DNA from: Ectocarpus siliculosus
Taxonomy: Eukaryota > Sar > Phaeophyceae > Ectocarpales > Ectocarpaceae
Reading direction: 5' to 3'
Length of the DNA stretch: 34,662 bases
Assembly: GCA_000310025.1 (NCBI GenBank)
Contig: FN649754.1
Location: 575,353-610,014, forward strand
The position numbers and the translations under genes were made by a program. Position 1 is the stretch's first letter; every line of letters begins with the position of its first letter. Below are positions 11,801-22,458 of the stretch, in pieces. The notes beneath the pieces were generated by a model. The model was given only the letters and a program-made list of their open reading frames with translations, searched no databases and was not told the DNA's origin.

Positions 11801-14793
11801 TAGCGTTGTGTCGTGAAAGAGGACGAGAAACGAGTGCCAGCAGTGACGGCGAAAACACCTGTATCTTGTACAGAATGAGAATGACGGGTAGGGTTCAGAG
11901 GCATTTTTTGGTGCAACAACTCTACACATCGCCAACAACCACAACGCCCACAACAACGAAAGCAACTGTGTATGGTTGAGCCTCCGTTCCCGTACGACTC
12001 AGATCTGCACAAGCATCGGACGGTCCATGAAAACAATGAAAAAATACAAACAAAAAACATGCGCAGGAAGTGGTGTTTGTGGACCAGGCCCTGCAAGACG
12101 AACGCCTGGTCGGCTCCGGAACACCCGGCTCCTACGGACTATTGGACGACCTGTTTGCAGGTGAAAAAAAACGGCACGCCTAGCTGTCTTGCCATTTCTT
12201 AGAGAAACTGAGCACACTATCCTCCATCTACTGACAAAAGTCCAGGATACACTAGCACTCAATTGATATTGTCATATTGGCAGGTCGTCAACCGTTGTGG
12301 TCAATTTTTTGCACCGATTCGGATGCGTAGCTTATATTGTCAGGTTGTCAACCATTGTCGTCAATATATTGCACCGATTTGGATGAGTATGTAGCACGGG
12401 GGGCGGCTTGGCGCTGCTGCTTTGGGTTCTGCCGGGACTTGCAAGAAGGGGATCTGTGTAGGGATCTCGGTTTTCGCGCCGAGTTTGACGCCCACACCTC
12501 AGCCAACACTATCCACAGACACCATCCGTTGTTACTGATTAATTGAGTCGGTGAAACGCGCAAGTAGTTATCCCCGCGCGATTCGGGGGTGCAATTTCTG
12601 GCAGCGTTGTTGCCTCGATGTCGAGGTGTGGGCGTTTTGGCGAAAAACACAAATAGCGTTTTCGGGATGAAAATCTCCTTAGCGTTCTCCGCTTTATCGC
12701 TCTCTCCCAGTTGTTCCGCAACAAATCTTGCCCAACTTCGAGGTGTGGGCGTTTCAGCGAGAAACGCAATTGATGTTTTTGGGATGAACGTCTCCTTCAT
12801 TTTCTGAGGTTTGACTCTCCCAGTTGCGGAGCATGCCGGCGGTCGTGCCAGATCGCTCCAGCACGCGCGAAGGGGAAGTCTCTCGGGCCATGCGGCTAGG
12901 ATTAGGCTAGGGGGTTGGGAAATACATTCCCCACGTTATCCGACGAACTTGGTGGGAAAAACGCATTCAATCACGCACGATATATATCCGCCGCTCTTTT
13001 GGTGTCCAATCACTCGGCTCTCACCCCCCGTTTGTGGTCCTCTTCGGCATTCCCCAGCTGTACCCCGTCCCAAAAATGTATCTCAAGCAACAATATACTC
13101 GGAAATAACCCACGATGTCCGGTATAAATGTGCAGCTTTCCCCCCGCGCACCTTGTCCTAACGCCTCCCAATACCGCACACCTTAACGGCGGCGGTGGAA
13201 AAAGAGTCGGTAGAGGTCCGCCTGGTGGCCTTCCACTCGGTGAGCCGCCTCCTCTTCCACGCGTGGATCCCGAAAGAGGGCGATGCGGTCAACAGAGAAC
13301 CTCCGCCTCCGCGCCGCCAATCACGACGACACCGTAGCAACCGGGGCATTCAGGAACCGGAAGGGGGGGAGGAGTATTGCGACGAAGATAACGACGAGGA
13401 TAGCGACCAGGATGGCGACGAGGAGCTACGATTTCGTCCTCCTGGTCGATCATCGTCGCCCGGCTACAACAACGTCCCCGCCTGTGCCGAGCAAGCAGTG
13501 CTCCGAGTCTCCCTCATCCTCCACGAGACCACCAGCGTCAACGACAACAAAAGGAGGCGGTTCGACCCCAGGGTCAGGGCGGCCGCCCGCAGCCTCGCCT
13601 CCGGCCTCCGAGCCCGCAAGAGGAGGGCCAGGCACCTGCTCGAGCGCTCGGTACTGCTGGTGGTAGACCACGGCCTGGCGAACGGCTCTTTGGACGGGCT
13701 GCGCGTGCGGTTTCCTCCCCCGGCTCCGCCTAGGTCAAGCGGTGGCGGCGGCGGTGTTGGGCTGGAACCGCCCTCGGCCATGTCTGTGTCTTCCGGCGAT
13801 GAGGACGGCGACCGTGGGGACACTGATGATGGCACGTACGGTGCTGGTAGTGGTGTCGCCGGGGGGCGCTTTGGGGCGACAGGGCTGGACGATGGAGGCC
13901 GACGTCGGCGTGGTCGTGAGCTTGGAGGGAGGAACCTCGGTCGTGGTGCAGGTGGAGGGCAGTCGACGGCAAGGCTGAGCAAGGACGCCCTTCAGTACGC
14001 GTCGGCGGTGCACTTTCTGGTTGCGGTGAGTGCTATGGCAGCCGTGGCGTGATGGCGGCTTAACCCCGCCAGCAGTTTTTGTAGTCTTGCTGTAACCCTC
14101 CAAATCGAGGAAAACAGGCACACCTACCGTATCGTCACAGTGTTTGTCCACTCACCTGCTCATTGCCGAAACATGAAGAGGTACGGCGAACTTTCGGTCC
14201 GCTTCGAGTGTCGGCCATGCCTTTGGGCGAGAACCAGCACCCGGCAAGATTCGCGCAAGGCGCAACATGATTATCGCAACTCAGACGCAACTACCTGCCC
14301 CATCCCATACTTTTCGCGTAGGACACGGCGAACGCTTCCAGAATGCCAGAACGTCGAATGTGTTGCAGGTTGGAGAGGATTCGGGTGCTTTGTGCTTCGT
14401 CTCTCGACCGAGACGTGTGGCCAGCGGCCAAGCCAAGCCACATATTCCCTCGCCAGTCCCCGACACATGATGCCATGTCGTGCCTCCCGGCTTTCCTTAA
14501 ACCTGAATAGTGTTAGTCGTTGCCGTCCCCCGCTCCGCCAGATGCTGTCGAGGGAACGCCAAGATTCGGTGACACTGACCATAGAATCGCGCCTTGCCGA
14601 CTACTTCGACGGCGACGAAGACTTGTGGCTCATGACGGAGCGAGGGGGCACAGGGATGGGAACTTCGTCGGACTGGAGGGGATGCGGCGGAGGCAGCGGC
14701 AGTCGCAGCTGCAACGTTGACGCCAGGGCGGCCGCGGCATGGCTCGCGGGCGGCGTTGACGCGGGGCACAGCAGCATCCTCGCAGAGAGCTAG
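5853..14793 (+). CDS. Helical-repeat (HEAT/ARM-like) protein, multi-exon
   Basis: Exons: 5853-5933, 6464-6561, 9556-9724, 10045-10169, 10335-10814, 12067-12160, 13205-14025, 14542-14793 (stop TAG). Frame is kept at every join. From the first Met (5867) the product is 701 residues; an acceptor at 5852 suggests more 5' exons. Residues 1-170 are amphipathic helices typical of an alpha-solenoid (e.g. ALAQELLAALVALADRD, RRCAYETLSNVALFAKAHR). A basic Ser-rich linker follows, then more helical sequence. Exon seven carries a helix (VRLVAFHSVSRLLFHAW), an Asp/Glu-rich patch (~residues 400-420) and a Gly/Arg-rich segment. I do not recognise the family; a scaffold role is inference. Weak points: the donor C|GTGGGT (5934), the GC donor (10170), and the acceptor of exon seven, where 13214 is an equally in-phase alternative to 13205. 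Exons 9556-10814 and 14542-14793 are the firmest. Confidence 0.65.
6562..9555. other. Large intron of the helical-repeat gene
   Basis: About 3 kb between phase-0 exon ends. No exon with good splice sites and phase could be supported inside it. The minus-strand open frame 7949-7572 (125 codons) and its neighbours have a retroelement-like look but no identifiable motif. The 3' part holds a palindrome-rich repeat cluster (9095-9300), with related AAGATTTG-type words near 8265-8345. An additional phase-0/phase-0 exon cannot be excluded. Confidence 0.45.
9095..9300. repeat. Palindrome-rich AAGATTT / ATCTTGG repeat cluster
   Basis: The words CAAGATTTG and AGATCTTGG recur about a dozen times. GATCTTGGCCAAGATC (9247-9262) is a perfect 16-bp palindrome, ATCTTGGCCAAGAT (9193-9206) a perfect 14-bp one, and ATCTTGGGTCAAGAT (9146-9160) nearly so. 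CCCATAAATCG occurs twice (about 9228 and 9288). Intronic. Confidence 0.75.
10170..10334 (+). other. GC-AG intron with CTG/TTG trinucleotide repeat
   Basis: The upstream frame reads to CAC CGG, followed by GCAAGT, the usual consensus of GC donors. The acceptor is TTTCTGCAG|GTATCG. Only this join (phase 0) leads into the 160-codon downstream exon. The nearby GT at 10174 would shift the frame into an early stop. The intron body (10195-10300) is mostly CTG/TTG/GCG triplets. Confidence 0.6.
10815..12066 (+). other. Intron of the helical-repeat gene
   Basis: Bounded by CTGG|GTGAGC and ATGCGCAG|GAAGTG, both phase 0, giving the continuous reading ALVW-EVVFVDQAL. It contains a plus-strand open frame around 11360-11764 and an overlapping minus-strand frame 11965-11402 (187 codons). 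Neither has a recognisable domain, and the plus frame cannot be spliced in at the required phase. Confidence 0.5.
12277..12375. repeat. Tandem repeat, two ~65-nt copies
   Basis: GTCGTCAACCGTTGTGGTCA, a T-run, then TTGCACCGATTCGGATG is followed directly by GTTGTCAACCATTGTCGTCA, an AT run, then TTGCACCGATTTGGATG. Intronic. Confidence 0.8.
12603..12835. repeat. Tandem repeat, two diverged ~117-nt copies
   Basis: Copies start near 12603 and 12721. Each has CGAGGTGTGGGCGTTT (offset 117), then CGA-AAA-like sequence, GGGATGAA, TCTCCTT and CTCTCCCAGTTG. On the minus strand both copies stay open in the same frame and give similar peptides (FIPKTSIAFLAETPTPR and FIPKTLFVFFAKTPTPR). Located in the intron 12161-13204. 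Confidence 0.8.
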
Positions 14794-17038
14794 CCAGGTA
14801 TACCTGTCGGTGGCCTTCGTGTGCACACAACCGCAGCGCTGCGTGTACCCCCATGTTTACATGTTTTCACCGTACCTTAGAGTGCCAGCGGACGACCGTC
14901 TGCATGGTCATGCATATCCTGCTCTACTGTTGACCTCCCGCATCACGAGAGAAGGAACACTGGTCCCGGCATTGACGCGTTTGAATCCTTCTCCGGTATC
15001 GCCAATCGTTTCGCGCTTTATCGTATGGTTGTTTCCGGCTATATGCGGCAACCTCCACCTTTTTCCTGTGTTGCCGGAGGGAGGGTCCAAAGATTGAGGT
15101 GCTGGCCGGGGTGTTTGGCTTCCAACTTCCGTGTATTGTCTCCCGATTTTTTCGTCGTGATATCCGGTTGGTTGGTTAGCCAAGCGAGCGTGGAACACCT
15201 TCGAGGATGGTGCGGAGTATGTCAAAATGGATAGTTCGTGTATTTTTCTGTTCGTGGAAAACCAAACTTCGTCACGATCGGTGAAGAGAGGGGGGTGGGG
15301 GTACTCGAGCTTGGCCTCAACTCTCCGCAAGAGTGAGAGGCGTGAATGATTCCGTTGTGCGGGGGGATTTCATTAGGATGCTTTTCGAGTTCGGTCACTA
15401 GAAGAGAGAGAGGTCATGTCCTTGTGTAGAGCTTGGTCTTTGTTGCATTGCTCCGTAGGCATACCGGGCCAATCACCTAGTCTATGCTTACCGCAAATAT
15501 ATATCGTCGGGTTTTTCTCTCGGTTTTTGTGTTCGCAAAAGCGAACGCCATCCCGCAGACGCGCCCCGAGGATAGAAAGGGTGGCACCAGGTGGTATCAC
15601 ACAACGAAAACCCGACAGGCGGCACGGCGACAAAGACATTTTGCAACCCAGTGGTCCAGCTGGTTGCTTCAAGAATATGCACCGAACTGTAACAACAGCA
15701 GTATCGTCGATGGAAGCTTGTTTCATATCCAGCTCAGGGAGATCATGACAAAACTGGATCACCGCCGGTGTATAGCATTCCCCGAAGCCGCGACGGAACC
15801 GGAGTTCTTGAAGCGACCCATACACGGAGAGGAAATATGCTCAAATGCCAACCACGGCACGGCTGACCATGCAATCCACAAGCGTACTGTGCAACGATTA
15901 ATTGGAAGAAAAAATGGTACACTAAAAAAATTATTTTGCACAGTGCGTGGAAAATATTTCATCTATGCGTCCCACAAAAAATAAATCGCGTACCGGATAT
16001 ATCATGTTGCCGAAAGTTTGTTGTCCTGCCCTTCCGCTCCGAGCGTATTGCGCAACTGTGCACCTCTCGCAAAAGAGGTGCCAGTGCTGCATACCAACAG
16101 GATTCCCTCAAGAGAGCGCATACCAACGGCTGCTGTCCTCTCTGCGTGCCCGATGGACATAAAGTAACAAGTGGTGCTCCTTGCGATGTACTATATAGCC
16201 GACACCGCTGCACTGTCGCTCGCGTGCTAAAGCACCAACCCAAACTTGGCCGAAGATTCTCAACAGCTAAATATTGATGTGGGCCCTAAACCAAAGCAGA
16301 TATCGACTTTAGACAACAATCGAGGACAAACAGTCGCAAAACAACAGCGTTTTTTATTTCCAGTGTGTGCAAGGCGCTACTGCTAGCCGCGAGACATACA
16401 GCGCATGGCTGTAAGGAATCCGGCGGTGCCACGTTTTGTGTACCCTACCCTCCTAACCCCCCCTTCCCCCCCGCCCGCATGAGTTGTGTGTGCCCCCCCC
16501 CCCCCCTGCCCCCCCCCGGTAAACGTGCCGCACGGTTACCCAACCGGCTCTTTTGTGTATTCGGGTCTGGAAGATGGCTATCTTACTGACCGAAAACGCA
16601 ACATCCACCGCTACCTCTAGGCTTGGTTGTTTCAACCGGTCAAACGTCGTAATCGAGCAAGGTATCTGCGTCGACCGATCTATTGCCCTGCTCCTCGACA
16701 TCCCTCCTACACGTCCGTCAGTTTCTCTCGGTATGTGTGTGGTATTGCCACTCAGACACTTGTCGCTATCTTGAAAAACAAATCGACAGCAATTGTGAAG
16801 GATGGCAAGCACCGCATCAATGACTACTGCCTAGTTGCCCCAGGTGTAGAAGTCGCTTTCGCAACGGACAACGCTTTGGCCTTGCTCGGGGCTCAAAACG
16901 CATCAGATACACCGGGCAGCTCTGCCTAAGATACTCTCCCCTCTCAAAAAAGGGGGACACGCTTAGGCAGATCACTAATGACGATCTCGTCGCAACTCTA
17001 CCAGCCAAGCGTGCATCTCGGCGTCTACCAAAGCCCCG
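14794..17038. other. Intergenic region between convergent genes
   Basis: Separates two tail-to-tail genes. No exon is supported. Frames on both strands around 15373-15984 (about 150 codons each) overlap and lack motifs. The plus-strand frame 16742-16929 reads protein-like (LVAILKNKSTAIVKDGKH) but has no start or splice context. 16457-16518 is C-rich. A minus-strand AATAAA (16356-16351) could serve the EGF-like gene, about 690 nt past its stop. Confidence 0.45.
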
Positions 17039-20000
17039 CTAAACTGCCAGCGCGCTCTGTGTATCGCAGTTCTCATTGGTGTAACCGGCGAAGCACGTGC
17101 AAAGACCCTGGGTTAGGTCGCAAAGGCCGCGGTTGGAGCACGGTGCTACCCACTCGGCGGTGTTGGCCGAGTCCATGTCGGGCGTAAAGCGGAAGAACTG
17201 ACGGATGCCGACCTTGGTGGACTCCTGTAGCAAGTTCCCCTCGTCGTCTTCGATCATGTTGTGCGATGTGTCGGAGCCGTCCCAGAAGATGGGCCTGTCC
17301 AGCTTGATCTGGAATCGGTCCTCGGTAACGTTGCTGTTAATTCGTTCGGGCGGAGGAAAAAAAAAACAAAAAACGAGATCGAGAAAGCAGTGAGGGGAGG
17401 GGAGACACGTGCACGAGTGGAAGAGGGGCGTTGGTGTGTGCGCGTGGGTAAGAACAACGCTCATTTGTTTCGTAAGCAACACCAGCACCGCTGACAACAG
17501 CAACAGCAGCAGTGACATCAACAGCAGCAGCAAATGGAAGGCCCTGGCCCACCAACCTGTAGGCGTTGTAGTCCTCTACAGAGATCTTCTTGATCTCGTA
17601 CAGCCCGGCCGAGTTCACGGTGTCCAGGGCGTGCTCGAGGGTGGACGTGTACACGGCGTTTGGGTACATCCCGTACTCGTAGGAGATGTCACCGGTCATG
17701 TTCTTCGACTCGACCCCCGTGGTGAAGGCGGGGATGACCAAGAAGTCCCCCTTCTCGAGGCAGTTGTTTTCCAGGTACGAGCTTCCTTCGGAGAAGACAG
17801 GGTCCACCCCCTTCGTGCCCGCGTTCTCGCACGAGAAGTCCCTGCTGGTGTAGATGGTGTCCCCGTACTGGTCCCACCACGCCAGACCCATCTCGTCGTG
17901 CAGGCCGTTCGCTGTGATGTCGTTGTACCCGTCGTACATCTCGAACTCTCCGTCGGTGTCGGAGTCGTACCACACCCGCTCGAGAACGCCGTCCGTGGCA
18001 AACACCTTTTTTTTTTGCGGGAGGGAGGGAGGGGGAAAGTCAGAATAGGGTTTAGGATGTTTTGTTGTCATAGGGGCAGTTGGGGTGAAAGTCGTATCAA
18101 CGGCCACGGTTGCCGCCAGGCCTTGGGCTTAGCATGTGTTCTCGGGGCGGTGGCATGTGCGTGTGATAGGTGTAAGTACCGGCGGCGTAGGCGATGGCGG
18201 TAACCGTGATCTTCCTTCCTCATGTTTCCACGTGCGGAAGGTGTCAATGATTCCACACGCAGACGGATTACATACGTGGGCATCAACGCATCGCTCAGGT
18301 GCAGCGTGGGCCTAACCTACGGCGCGGCGAGGAAGTCGGCTAAACATACCAAAACCCCACCTGGTACTCCTGGGAGCTGTCCACCGCAGCCGAGAGCACG
18401 AAGTGTTCGTCCTCCTGGTGCCAGGTCATGATGGTGTACATGCCGCCCTCGAACTCCGACTCCGGGGCGTTGTTGACGAGCTTGACGAGGTGAGGGAACT
18501 GCCCGGGGACGGCCTCGAGGATGGTGTGGTGCCACGGCCCGAAGTGGCCGGTGGGTCCCCCGTAGTCCCAGTTCTCGACGCCCACGTTGTCAGTGGAGAC
18601 CCCGTTTGCGTCTCCGAGGCACTCCTTGAGGGTACGGAGGGTGCCCGACGATATGCTGGTGGTCTGGACCAGGCCGTAGTGCTCACGGTTGTCGGCGACC
18701 GTGGTGGCGAAGTCGGTGACGCCGATGACGACGCCGCACTTCTGCATGAAGTAGTCGTAGAACTCTCCCGTGATACCGGTGTCGTAGACGACGGCGATGT
18801 CCAGTCCGGCGTAGGCGTCCGCGCCGGTCTTCTTGAGGGTGTGGCGGCCGGACTCGTCCAGCACCAGGATCTCGGGAATCTTGTGGACGCCCGGGTTTCC
18901 GGTGAAGCTAAGCATGTACTTGGTCCACAAGTCCGGGGTGACCTCGTCGTGCTTGTGGAGGCATTGCACGGTTCCCTCGTCGATGACGTCGTTGGGGATG
19001 GCCTCGAGCTCGGCGACGAGGTCGGTGCAGGTAGTGTTGAACGGGATCGGGTTCGTGACCCAGTCCTCGCCGAAGACGTCGTTGAAGCGAAGGCGCCAGG
19101 TCCCCTCCACCCCGGTCTGTAGGAAGAAAATCATCGACGGGCAGAGGAATGATTGTTTTAGTTTTTTTCGTTGCAAGCGGGTGTGGGTCACATGCCTTCA
19201 AAAAGACATAGAGACGTACTGGCGTACAAAGAAGGGGCATGGCCGATTTGAAAAAGTTGGGATGAGCTTTTCGTGCTTACGCTTGAAGCGCTCTGCAGCA
19301 CTATATCCATACCTTGTGGGCAACGCGAGGGTCGAAGCGTAATTGTACACGTCTCAACCGTGTGATGAGCGTCCCACACAAAAAAAACGCGATCCGAGAA
19401 AAAGAACGGTTGCGCACGGCACCAACAGCAAAAAACAAATCACGGCCCGCTCCATCGTGTCGTCACCGTCCTCCGTTAGAGCCGTCGCGCCAGGGTCCCG
19501 ACAAAACACAAAAAAGGACGCAAGCGTTACCACCAGACGCCAACAACACAAATGGAAGCGAGGCCAACAGATAAAAGCCCGTTTGATATCGCCATACGCT
19601 AGTGGCAGGCAACAGTGTCTTACCACGTCCAAGGCGTCCTCGAAGCGGATGGTCCACTCCGGAATGCGGGCCGTGTTCTCGTCGTCAATAAAGAGCGGGT
19701 CGATACCGTACGGACACATGCGCTCCGAGCAGTCATAGGAGCCGTAGCCGGCATCGCAGTGACAGGCCAGGCTCTGACTCGATCGATTTGGTTGGTTGGT
19801 TGGTTGGTTTTTGGGGATACCACGAAAGGGCAGCGGCGGGGCAGGTTGGCAAGAATATGAGCACACGGTAGTTTTGACAGATTCATGTTGTTGAGTCCGG
19901 CGCTTGATGCGACGACGAGGTTTGTGACGTTGTAAACGCCGTGGGCGACCGTGGAGAGAGGGGGGCGAGCAAGCAAGAACTTATGGCCACTGTTGACCCG

Positions 20001-22458
20001 TGAGATGGGCTGACTTTATTTCAGTGGTAGAATATTGGCTCAGAACAGGGTTCAAAGACAAGATGGAAACCTGTCCAAAGCGTGCATTTTTGCGGGGGGG
20101 GGTTTCAGGGGGTTGGGCGATCTTCACACGTGTTCGGCATGGCTTCAGACGGACCAGCCCGTGTACCACGGGAGGAAGACCCCACCGGACTTCTGTTGTT
20201 TTTTTTTTGCTCCGACTTTCTTCGACGGTTGCTATTGTTATCTTCACGAAAAAAAACATTCCGATCTCTCTATCCAGTGCCTCCCATGCATGTCTGTTTT
20301 GATCTTATTCTTGACGCGGTCGAATCCCTTGGTTACAGGCGAGGTTACCCTGAAAAAGGTACACATGAATACTAAAAACAATTGTACCCGAAGGGTCCGG
20401 TACGTGCCGCAACCTCAAACATCTCAGCAAACCATGGCAGCAAACGGTAAAGTCTCACCATGTCCGCGTCCCACAGCTCGTAGATGTTGTCGTGGTCATC
20501 CGCGGCGAGCTCGCGGTTGGTCTTGCAGACGCCGTGGCCGGAGCAGTCGTTGGGGCACGACGCGCGCTGGCAGGACGTCCCCTCATAGCCGACGAAGCAC
20601 GTGCATGTCGCGGTGGTTCGGTCACACAGGCCCTTGTTGGAGCACTCCATGTAGTAGTGTGCGGTGTTGTCGACGATGGTGCCGTTAACCTTGTAGTATA
20701 CACATTGTTCAGCCGAACGCAGGAGGGAAGATACGGTGTAGGCACACAGAGGATGTCACTGAGGTGTGGGCGCTAATTTACAGACGAGCGTAGGCCGGGT
20801 TTGTTCACCGTGGCTCTTGGCATTTTTCTTAGTTTAATCCAAACAGATCGCGGTAAACCCCACACAAACAATCTTGGATTTTGCCCGAGAGAGGCAGGTG
20901 TGGGTTGCGGAGGCATCGTTCTTCACGGAAGGGTTCAGCGATGGAGATTGGAACAGCGCGTTGGAGATGATCGCAAGTGGAAGATGTGTGGGTCAAGGGC
21001 CCTTCCATGTATACCATTGCCGTCGAATGAACAAATTGTATGCAGGAAATTAGCGAGAGGCATGGAAAAACAATAGGACGCCGTCGCGGATGGGATATGT
21101 CTCCTGCGCACGACCAGGATACCGATACCGATACCCTATAGCTATTGCATCCTAAGGCTTCTTCTTGAAACGTAGCCCATTGGTTTATTGGTGCCGTAAG
21201 CGTGGCAGTCAGCATTCTCCATCTTTGAGGGGGGCGCCAGCCCGTCGAATCGGGCTGACGGCCCTCTTAAGAGTGGAAAAAGTTGACTGCGACGACGACG
21301 GTATCGAGCAACCCGTGGATACCTTCAAGGAAGAAACCCTTCAAACGCAGGAGCATTGTACAGTCACTGCAACACAGTAGTTGGAGATCTGAATGCTGGA
21401 GGCAGCCAATCCGCAGCCGCTCATTCTGCTGCGAAAATATGGCCGACGAGGCCGCGAGTACAACAACATGACGTACAACAGAAATACGTACAACAGCATT
21501 TCGTAGAACAACATGATGTTCAATGAGCCCTGTCAGACTGCGAGAGGTCAGGAGGACATTGCAACCCGACACGCGTTTGAACGTGTCCGTTGCGCATGAC
21601 ATTGATGGGCCGAAGTGTGGAAGCTGCGGCGGGAACGGCGACAGCAGTAGTCATGTTGCTGTGCAACTACAAGTGGCAATCGGTCGGGGTGCAAGACACA
21701 ATTCTTACGGTTTCGCCCTGAATCGACCGTACAATAGACTACTGTAACCAAGCCCTATCTTCTCCACGATGCGGAAGGGAGACAGGAGGCAAAAGACGAG
21801 GGGGCTGTGACGGCGAGCGAGAAGTTGTTGCACGACGGCGGATATGCTTTCCGCTGGGTAGATATTCTTGCTGGGCTGATGTTGTTGTAATCGGTGTCGT
21901 GATATCGCACGAACAAGATCTTTGCCTCGACGAACCACCCTTCCTCAGGAAATAGGAATTAGGATACCCGAGAGAACTACTGTAGACTACAGCAGCAGTA
22001 GCTCAACGCCCACCAAGCCGCACCGACACAAAGGCAACGCCGACACCCTAGCACCGACTGAGGAACACGCCCGTTCAAGAGCGACTCTACCGGCAGGCTC
22101 GCCCGAGAAAGCTCTCGTACGCTGCTGCCTGATGCTTTGCCAAGACGCTGCTCACCGTGGCCATGATGGGGAAAAGCTCGGAGGTGCCATCCTTGTACAT
22201 CTGCGAGCCCTCGATGACGGCAGGTCGGTACTGAAGCTCGTTGTCCATGTTAAGATCTCCCTTAGGGGAGTCGACGTGCGCAAGGCCAAAGGGGCAGACA
22301 CGCTCAGAGCAGTCGTTGGCCATGTACCCCGAGTAGCAGGTGCACATGTCGTAGGCCCCGCAGGTGCCGCGTCCCGAGCACGCGTTGGGACACTCGGCCA
22401 CGGCGAGCTTGGCGGCACCCGCCAGGGCCCCCAGCCGCAACAACAATCCAGGCTTCAT
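17039..22458 (-). CDS. Secreted EGF-like domain protein, six exons
   Basis: Exons: 22458-22156, 20689-20459, 19773-19624, 19116-18361, 18005-17557, 17333-17039. They join in frame to 727 residues (first four introns phase 0, last phase 2; all GT-AG). Residues 1-21 form a signal peptide (MKPGLLLRLGALAGAAKLAVA), which favours this Met over the upstream one at 22515. EGF-like modules follow: CPNACSGRGTC...CTCYSGY, CSNKGLCDR...CTCFVGYEG, and CPNDCSGHGVC...CHCDAGY, whose halves lie on exons two and three. The middle (~residues 230-630) is a mixed region starting GTWRLRFNDVFGEDW that I cannot assign to a named fold. A last module, CSNRGLCDLTQGLCTCFAGY, precedes the stop. Sequons NGT, NTT, NMT and NVT fit secretion. 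No transmembrane segment is seen, so an extracellular or cell-wall product is inferred. Proteins with this repeated DCS-R-CP(Y/F)G pattern are typical of stramenopiles. Confidence 0.88.
19774..19806 (-). repeat. (CCAA)n tract at a splice acceptor
   Basis: On the minus strand five CCAA units lie immediately before ATCGATCGAGTCAG, the acceptor of exon three of the EGF-like gene. They seem to stand in for an ordinary polypyrimidine tract. Confidence 0.7.
20010..20065 (+). repeat. tRNA-like remnant inside an intron
   Basis: TTTCAGTGGTAGAATATTGG (from 20019) resembles the D-arm of Gly/Glu-type tRNAs, and GGGTTCAAAG (20048-20057) resembles a B box. The spacing between them is several bases shorter than in a tRNA, so this is a degenerate tRNA-derived element, possibly a SINE head. 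It is antisense within the second intron of the EGF-like gene. Confidence 0.3.
20690..22155 (-). other. First intron of the EGF-like gene
   Basis: Donor ACG|GTGAGC, acceptor TACTACAAG|GTTAAC with a CTGAAC branch-like word upstream. The joined reading, FPIMAT then VNGTIVDNTAHYYMECSN, matches family layout as I know it, so no exon appears missing. Inside are a hairpin (CAGCCCG/CGGGCTG, 21238-21257) and short repeats of about 15 nt around ACGTACAACAG (21461-21520). No coding exon is supported. Confidence 0.6.

Noticed and set aside
11402-11965. Minus-strand open frame of 187 codons in an intron
   Set aside because: Long, but no domain and it overlaps an equally anonymous plus-strand frame. The flanking plus-strand exons join perfectly without it.
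13464-13982. Minus-strand Pro/Ser-rich open frame of 172 codons
   Set aside because: Shadow of the Gly/Arg/Asp-rich exon 13205-14025; low complexity and no splice or start support.
17409-18203. Plus-strand open frame of 264 codons
   Set aside because: It is antisense to exons five and six of the EGF-like gene, runs across their intron, and shows no domain. The minus strand has EGF cysteines and in-phase splice sites.
18403-19122. Plus-strand open frame of 239 codons rich in Val, Gly and Asp
   Set aside because: It mirrors the largest EGF-gene exon; GC-rich third positions on the minus strand keep the opposite frame open.
20010-20065. Intact tRNA gene
   Set aside because: A- and B-box words are too close together and no acceptor or anticodon stem can be paired.
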